Source: Pseudomonadota bacterium
GTDB taxonomy: Bacteria > Pseudomonadota > Alphaproteobacteria > Rhodospirillales > Magnetospirillaceae
DNA: 64,000 bases
Reading direction: 5' to 3'
Assembly: GCA_021793155.1 (NCBI GenBank)
Contig: JAJYTF010000024.1
Location: 1 to 64,000, forward strand
Below, piece after piece: positions 60,145 to 64,000 of this stretch. Positions within the stretch are counted from its first letter, which is position 1. The number at the start of each line of letters is the position of its first letter. A program made the position numbers and the translations under genes. A model generated the notes under the pieces. That model searched no databases, had not been told where the DNA came from, and saw only the letters and a list, made by a program, of their open reading frames with translations.

Positions 60145-60573
60145 ATGTGGGCCAGAGTCCGGCGGATCCTGTTGGTCGCTCTGCTGGTGCTGGCAGGGGG
60201 CTTCGCCGCTGCATCGTCGCGGGACTTCGGCGTGTCCGGCGAAGCCGCCGAGGCGCGCCTCAAGGCGCAGGGCATCTACCATCCGCGGTCCATCGCCGAC
60301 GCGATCCTCCACCTTACCGACATGAGCACCTACCTCTACCATGAAGCCCGTTGCGGCCACATGGATGGTGCTGAGGCGGGGAAGCTGCGGGCCGCGGTGA
60401 TCGGCGGGGTCGAGCGGGATTTTCCCGGCTGGGACGCAATCGACGATGCGGTGCTGAGGTTCCGCCTGTGGCAAGGCCGGCGCAGCGTCGACGACATTTC
60501 CTGCGCCCAGGTGGCGGCATTGAACGCAGTCTTTGTCACTGACAACATCGGCTATTATTCGTCGCGCCAATAG
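60145..60573 (+). CDS. Hypothetical exported protein
   Basis: A 142-aa protein with a signal peptide ([20 protein letters not shown]) and a mature helical part with two Cys (HEARCGHMD and DISCAQV) that could form a disulfide. ATG 60145 is used, with CAGGAATTTG upstream; a TTG at 60139 is possible. It lies between pgi and mutL in the same direction. No family recognised. Confidence 0.65.
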   Translation: MWARVRRILLVALLVLAGGFAAASSRDFGVSGEAAEARLKAQGIYHPRSIADAILHLTDMSTYLYHEARCGHMDGAEAGKLRAAVIGGVERDFPGWDAIDDAVLRFRLWQGRRSVDDISCAQVAALNAVFVTDNIGYYSSRQ

Positions 60574-60650
60574 CGGCGCACTTCTGCCCGCGTTCGGCTG
60601 CCGGTCGCAGTATTTGCGTGCGAGCAGGAGGTGCGGCTATCGTGGCGGCC

Positions 60651-62471
60651 ATGATCATCCGCCTGCTGCCCCCCAATCTCGTCAACCAGATCGCCGCGGG
60701 CGAAGTGGTCGAACGGCCAGCCTCAGCCGTCAAGGAACTGGTGGAAAATGCCATCGACGCCGCCGCCGGGCGCATCGAGGTGACCCTCGCCGAGGGTGGG
60801 CAGGCCCTGATCGCCGTGACCGACGACGGCATTGGAATGAACGAAGAAGAATTGGCGCTGGCGGTGGAGCGCCATGCCACCTCGAAACTGCCCGACGACG
60901 ATCTCCAGCATATCCGTCACATGGGATTCCGCGGCGAAGCGCTGCCGTCCATCGGTTCGGTAGCCCGCCTTCGCCTGACCAGCCGGCCGCGCGGCGCCAC
61001 ATCCGCCTGGACGTTGCTGGTCGAAGGCGGCACAAAAGGCCGTCTCGAACCGGCGGCCCATCCCTTCGGCACGCGGGTCGAAGTCCGCGACCTGTTCTTC
61101 GCCACGCCGGCCCGCTTGAAATTCCTGAAGCATCCGCGCACCGAACTGGTGCACGCGCGCGACGTGCTGGAACGCCTGGCCATGGCCCATCCGCGCGTCG
61201 CTTTCACCCTGTCGGACGAGGCGCGGCCGGTATTGAAGCTGCCAGCCTGCGGCGGCGACGACGAAACCGCGCGACTGGAGCGCCTGTCGGCGGTGCTGGG
61301 GCGCGACTTCGCCCGTGCCTCGCTGCCGGTCGAGGCCGATCGGGAGGGTCTGCACCTTTCCGGGCTGATCGGCCTGCCCACCTTCAACAAGGCGACGGCG
61401 TCGGCCCAGTATCTGTTCGTCAACGGCCGTCCGGTGCGCGATCGCCTGCTGGGCGGCGCCGTGCGTGCGGCCTACCAGGACGTGCTGTCCCATGACCGCC
61501 ATGCGGTGGTGGCGCTGTTTCTCCACCTGCCGCCGGAAGAGGTCGACGTCAATGTGCATCCGGCCAAGGCCGAGGTGCGCTTTCGAGAACCCGGCCTGGT
61601 GCGCGGATTGATCGTCGGCGCGCTGAAGCACGCCCTGGCGGCCGCCGGCCACCGTGCCGCCGCGCCGAGCGGGGGCGTCGGCGCCTTGGGCGCCTTCCGG
61701 CCCGCCGTCGCGCCTCAAGCCCAGGGCGGCGGCTTCTCCGCCACCGGGCACTGGCCGTCGCGATCCGGGCAGGGCAGTTTCGAGATGGGTGCCGCCGCCC
61801 AGGCGCCGCTCGGCTTGGCCGAGGAGGGGCCGCAGGGCCGGGCCATCCCGCCGGCCGAGATGCCGGGGACGGCCGACTCCTCCCTTGCCGCCTATCCGCT
61901 GGGGTTGGCGCGCGGGCAGGTCCACGACACCTATATCATCGCCCAGACTGCCGACGGGCTGGTCATCGTCGACCAGCATGCCGCCCATGAGCGGCTGGTC
62001 TATGAACGGATGAAGCAGGCTCTGGCGGCCGGCGGCATCGCCCGGCAGGGCCTGCTGATCCCGGAAGTCGTGGAGATGGACGAGGGCGCCTGCGCCCGGC
62101 TGTTGGCCAAGGCGCCCTCCCTCGCCGAGTTCGGTCTGGCCATCGAATCCTTCGGTCCTGGGGCGGTGGCGGTGCGCGAGGTGCCGGCGCTGCTGGGTGA
62201 CGGCGACGTGCAGGGCCTGGTGCGGGATCTTGCCGACCAGTTGGCCGAATGGGGTGAGGCCACGGCCCTGGAGGAGCGACTTGCCCATGTCTGCGGCACC
62301 ATCGCCTGCCATGGCAGCGTGCGCGCCGGGCGGCCGCTCAACGCCGCCGAGATGAACGCCCTTTTGCGGCAGATGGAGGCAACCCCCCGTTCGGGCCAAT
62401 GCAACCACGGCCGGCCTACCTATGTCGAGTTGAAGCTGGCCGATATCGAGAAACTGTTCGGCCGGAGGTAG
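60651..62471 (+). CDS. mutL: DNA mismatch repair protein MutL
   Basis: A 606-aa GHKL ATPase linking MutS to strand removal. N-terminal ATPase motifs: [34 protein letters not shown] and [15 protein letters not shown] Pro/Gly-rich linker (about 330-420) precedes the dimerisation domain. The C-terminal endonuclease-type motifs are present: [24 protein letters not shown] and QCNHGRPT. The [12 protein letters not shown] site is the intact form; the classical endonuclease motif DQHAxxExxxYE is satisfied, so nicking activity is possible. ATG 60651 is preferred; the frame opens at 60618. Confidence 0.96.
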   Translation: MIIRLLPPNLVNQIAAGEVVERPASAVKELVENAIDAAAGRIEVTLAEGGQALIAVTDDGIGMNEEELALAVERHATSKLPDDDLQHIRHMGFRGEALPSIGSVARLRLTSRPRGATSAWTLLVEGGTKGRLEPAAHPFGTRVEVRDLFFATPARLKFLKHPRTELVHARDVLERLAMAHPRVAFTLSDEARPVLKLPACGGDDETARLERLSAVLGRDFARASLPVEADREGLHLSGLIGLPTFNKATASAQYLFVNGRPVRDRLLGGAVRAAYQDVLSHDRHAVVALFLHLPPEEVDVNVHPAKAEVRFREPGLVRGLIVGALKHALAAAGHRAAAPSGGVGALGAFRPAVAPQAQGGGFSATGHWPSRSGQGSFEMGAAAQAPLGLAEEGPQGRAIPPAEMPGTADSSLAAYPLGLARGQVHDTYIIAQTADGLVIVDQHAAHERLVYERMKQALAAGGIARQGLLIPEVVEMDEGACARLLAKAPSLAEFGLAIESFGPGAVAVREVPALLGDGDVQGLVRDLADQLAEWGEATALEERLAHVCGTIACHGSVRAGRPLNAAEMNALLRQMEATPRSGQCNHGRPTYVELKLADIEKLFGRR

Positions 62472-62519
62472 TCCTGGCGGGCCGTTGTCCGCTCCGTCGC
62501 GGGCCGGTAGAATCCTGCC

Positions 62520-62876
62520 ATGCGGTTGGTCCTGCCCATAGTCGCTGCCACCCTGGTCCTGCCGGCGGCGCAAACGCCGCGGCTGCCGACGGAACGTCTT
62601 GCCGCCGGGTCCTATGCGGCGCAAGCGGTCGAGGGCGCGCGCATCGCCAACAAATGGTGCGATTCCTGCCATATGGTGCAGGTGGGGCAGGGTACCGACG
62701 TGGCGCCGACCTTCGCGCGAATTGCCGTCCAGCGCACGCCGGAGCAGATCCGCGCCTTTCTTGCCCGCCCCCACGGCGCAATGCCGCCGATTCAATTGTC
62801 AAACAAGCAGATCGACGACGTCATCGCGTATATGCACAGCCTGGTGCCGCAGCCTGATGCGGCGCCAGGGAGGTGA
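62520..62876 (+). CDS. Monohaem cytochrome c (class I type)
   Basis: A 118-aa exported cytochrome with signal peptide (VLPIVAATLVLPAAQ) and a single haem motif WCDSCH near residue 47. The distal Met is probably in HGAMPPIQLS, followed by the C-terminal helix KQIDDVIAYMHSLV. It would be a small periplasmic electron carrier. It begins 48 bp after mutL. The partner oxidase or reductase is not evident from this position. Confidence 0.85.
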   Translation: MRLVLPIVAATLVLPAAQTPRLPTERLAAGSYAAQAVEGARIANKWCDSCHMVQVGQGTDVAPTFARIAVQRTPEQIRAFLARPHGAMPPIQLSNKQIDDVIAYMHSLVPQPDAAPGR

Positions 62877-62884
62877 CGGGCTCC

Positions 62885-62951
62885 TGTCATCCCGAGCGAA
62901 TGCGAGGGATCGCGTCTGTTCGAGAGATCCTTCGCTGCACTCAGGATGGCA
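62885..62951. repeat. Interspersed repeat overlapping the rsmD 3' end
   Basis: It begins TGTCATCCCGAGCGAATGCGAGGGAT and ends near CAGGATGGCA; outer arms GTCATCC and GGATGGC are imperfect inverted repeats. Its right end supplies the rsmD stop codon (TGA, 62943-62941 on the minus strand). Confidence 0.55.
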
Positions 62952-63504
62952 ATGGGTTGGAAAATCGCAGGAACACCAGCCGTGCCGCGCCGTATGTCCG
63001 CTCGTCGGCAATGGCCAAGCCGGGAATGGGCGAGGTGAATGGTTCGCCGGCGGCGACCTCCACCACTACCAGTGCGTCCGGCGTCAGCCAGCCTTGCGCC
63101 TGCAAGGCGGCCAGGGCCGCCTTCGCCAGGCCACTCTTGTACGGCGGGTCCATCAGCACGAAGCGGCAGGGCGTCGGGGCTTTTGGGGGCTTCGTCGCGT
63201 CCAGGCGCTGTACCGCCACCTGGTCGAGCACTCCCAGTTTCTTGGCGTTGGCATAGATGATGGCCATCGCCGAGCCGTCGGTTTCCATGAAGGTCACATG
63301 GCCGGCACCGCGCGACAGCGCTTCGAAGCCAAGCGCTCCCGAACCGGCGAAGGCGTCGAGGACGCGCTGGCCTTCCAGCCGCGGCGAGCCGTGAGCGATG
63401 ATATTGAACAGCGATTCGCGGACGCGGTCGGCGGTGGGGCGGGTGTGCAGGCCTTGCGGAGCCTGCAGGACCCGGCCCTTATGACGGCCGGCGACGATGC
63501 GCAT
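62941..63504 (-). CDS. rsmD: 16S rRNA (guanine966-N2)-methyltransferase RsmD
   Basis: A 187-aa class I methyltransferase that methylates G966 of 16S rRNA. Typical motifs are MRIVAGRHKGRVL at the start, RPTADRVRESLFNII, the SAM-binding DAFAGSGALGFEALSRGA, and the catalytic DPPY in RFVLMDPPYKSGL. The start overlaps the end of the upstream pseudouridine synthase gene by 26 bp. The last residues (SNPLPS) are encoded within an interspersed repeat. Confidence 0.95.
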   Translation of the reverse strand: MRIVAGRHKGRVLQAPQGLHTRPTADRVRESLFNIIAHGSPRLEGQRVLDAFAGSGALGFEALSRGAGHVTFMETDGSAMAIIYANAKKLGVLDQVAVQRLDATKPPKAPTPCRFVLMDPPYKSGLAKAALAALQAQGWLTPDALVVVEVAAGEPFTSPIPGLAIADERTYGAARLVFLRFSNPLPS

Positions 63505-64000
63505 CGGCGTTCCTCTTGGGTTTTCGGCTTCCGCCCAACTGTTCAGCCAGGACCCGGGCCGGGACCTCCTCGGCCTGGCCCGGCTCCAGCAGGCCCAGTT
63601 GGAACGGGCCGTAGGCGATGCGAATCAGCCGCGTCACGGTCCAGCCCAGATGGTCCATCACCTTGCGGATTTCCCGGTTCTTGCCCTCTTTCAGGCTGAC
63701 CGTCAGCCAGGCGTTCGACCCCTGTTGGCGATCGAGCAGCGCCTTGATCGGCCCATAGGGCACGCCGTCGACGATCAGGCCCCGTTCAAGCGCGGCGAGC
63801 TGGGCGGGGTCGGGCGTGCCGTGGACACGGACCCGGTAGCGGCGGACCCAGCCGGTGGCCGGCAGTTCCATATGCCGGGCCAGTTCGCCGTCATTGGTCA
63901 GCAACAGCAGCCCTTCGGAGTTAAGGTCCAGCCGTCCTACCGAAATGACCCGCGGCATGTCTTCCGGCAGTCGCTCAAAGACGGTGGGGCGGCCCTGGGG
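63479..64000 (-). CDS. RsuA/RluB-type pseudouridine synthase, 5' end outside window
   Basis: The frame is open to the window edge, giving 173 residues, so the start is missing. The catalytic region VGRLDLNSEGLLLLTNDGEL carries the conserved Asp. Later family motifs are RRYRVRVHGTPDPAQL, KEGKNREIRKVMDHLGWTVTRLIRIAYGPF (read as two stretches) and LGLLEPGQ. Such enzymes convert a uridine in rRNA (RluB in 23S, RsuA in 16S) to pseudouridine; which one is uncertain. A basic C-terminal tail is present. It is co-oriented and overlaps with rsmD. Confidence 0.9.
   Translation of the reverse strand, partial: PQGRPTVFERLPEDMPRVISVGRLDLNSEGLLLLTNDGELARHMELPATGWVRRYRVRVHGTPDPAQLAALERGLIVDGVPYGPIKALLDRQQGSNAWLTVSLKEGKNREIRKVMDHLGWTVTRLIRIAYGPFQLGLLEPGQAEEVPARVLAEQLGGSRKPKRNADAHRRRPS

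Noticed and set aside
60723-62795. 690-aa minus-strand open frame across mutL and cytochrome c
   Set aside because: Antisense shadow of mutL.
1-64000. CRISPR array
   Set aside because: No series of regularly spaced 23-40 bp repeats with unique spacers was seen; short phased repeats at 10821 have a 10-bp period only.

Overview
The window looks like chromosomal DNA of a GC-rich alphaproteobacterium of the Rhodospirillales type (Magnetospirillum/Phaeospirillum-like; this is an inference from gene content, not from a marker gene). Signs are a RegB/RegA redox two-component pair, membrane-bound nitrate reductase NarKGHJI, multihaem cytochromes, split PAS/MCP chemoreceptor genes and a PlcP/Agt-like lipid pair. 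Most genes are tightly packed, with good Shine-Dalgarno sites.

Layout. (1) 92-3395: argJ, a GNAT-Nudix fusion, a CinA-N-domain protein and a small membrane protein. (2) 3472-21102: tRNA-Leu(UAA) is the target of a 17.5 kb integrated element. A 56-bp copy of the tRNA 3' part lies at each end (3501-3556 and 21047-21102), with the tyrosine integrase next to the right end. Inside are two AlpA/excisionase-like regulators, a 1,232-aa Toprim/P-loop replication protein, two tandem structured-RNA units with covarying stems, a serine recombinase, a coiled-coil gene run ending in a tail-hub-like protein, twin palindromic operators around one regulator, a two-TM SLATT-like protein, and a DUF433/PIN-like toxin-antitoxin pair. 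No capsid, portal or terminase gene was recognised. The content fits a phage-satellite-like or phage-plasmid-like element better than a complete prophage. (3) 21323-38720: anaerobic respiration block with regB, an outer-membrane porin, an octahaem hydroxylamine-oxidoreductase-like cytochrome, a nine-haem c plus cytochrome b membrane fusion, a Crp/Fnr regulator, regA and narKGHJI. (4) 38750-49346: TadE/TadG pilus-type genes, an energy-taxis PAS/MCP pair, lipoproteins, a DUF1345 protein, an OmpA-type lipoprotein, a DegP-type protease and an HD-GYP protein. (5) 49539-64000: UbiD, PmbA, a second NarK-like operon with two tiny membrane proteins, a DAG kinase / metallophosphoesterase / glycosyltransferase lipid module, pgi, mutL, a monohaem cytochrome c, rsmD and a partial pseudouridine synthase.

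How it fits together. The strongest regulatory signal is a 33-bp composite element occurring four times. It consists of GCGNC-N5-GNCGC (the RegA/PrrA consensus; one copy has a single mismatch), then 13 bases, then GTCAA, which is half of an Fnr/Dnr box. Copies lie before the HAO-like operon, before narK, before the second NarK-like operon 24 kb away, and between the porin and the multihaem operon. In three of them a -10-like hexamer (SATAYC) follows exactly 20 nt downstream. This links RegBA and a Crp/Fnr regulator, all encoded here, to nitrate uptake, nitrate reduction and a probable nitrogen-oxide multihaem enzyme.
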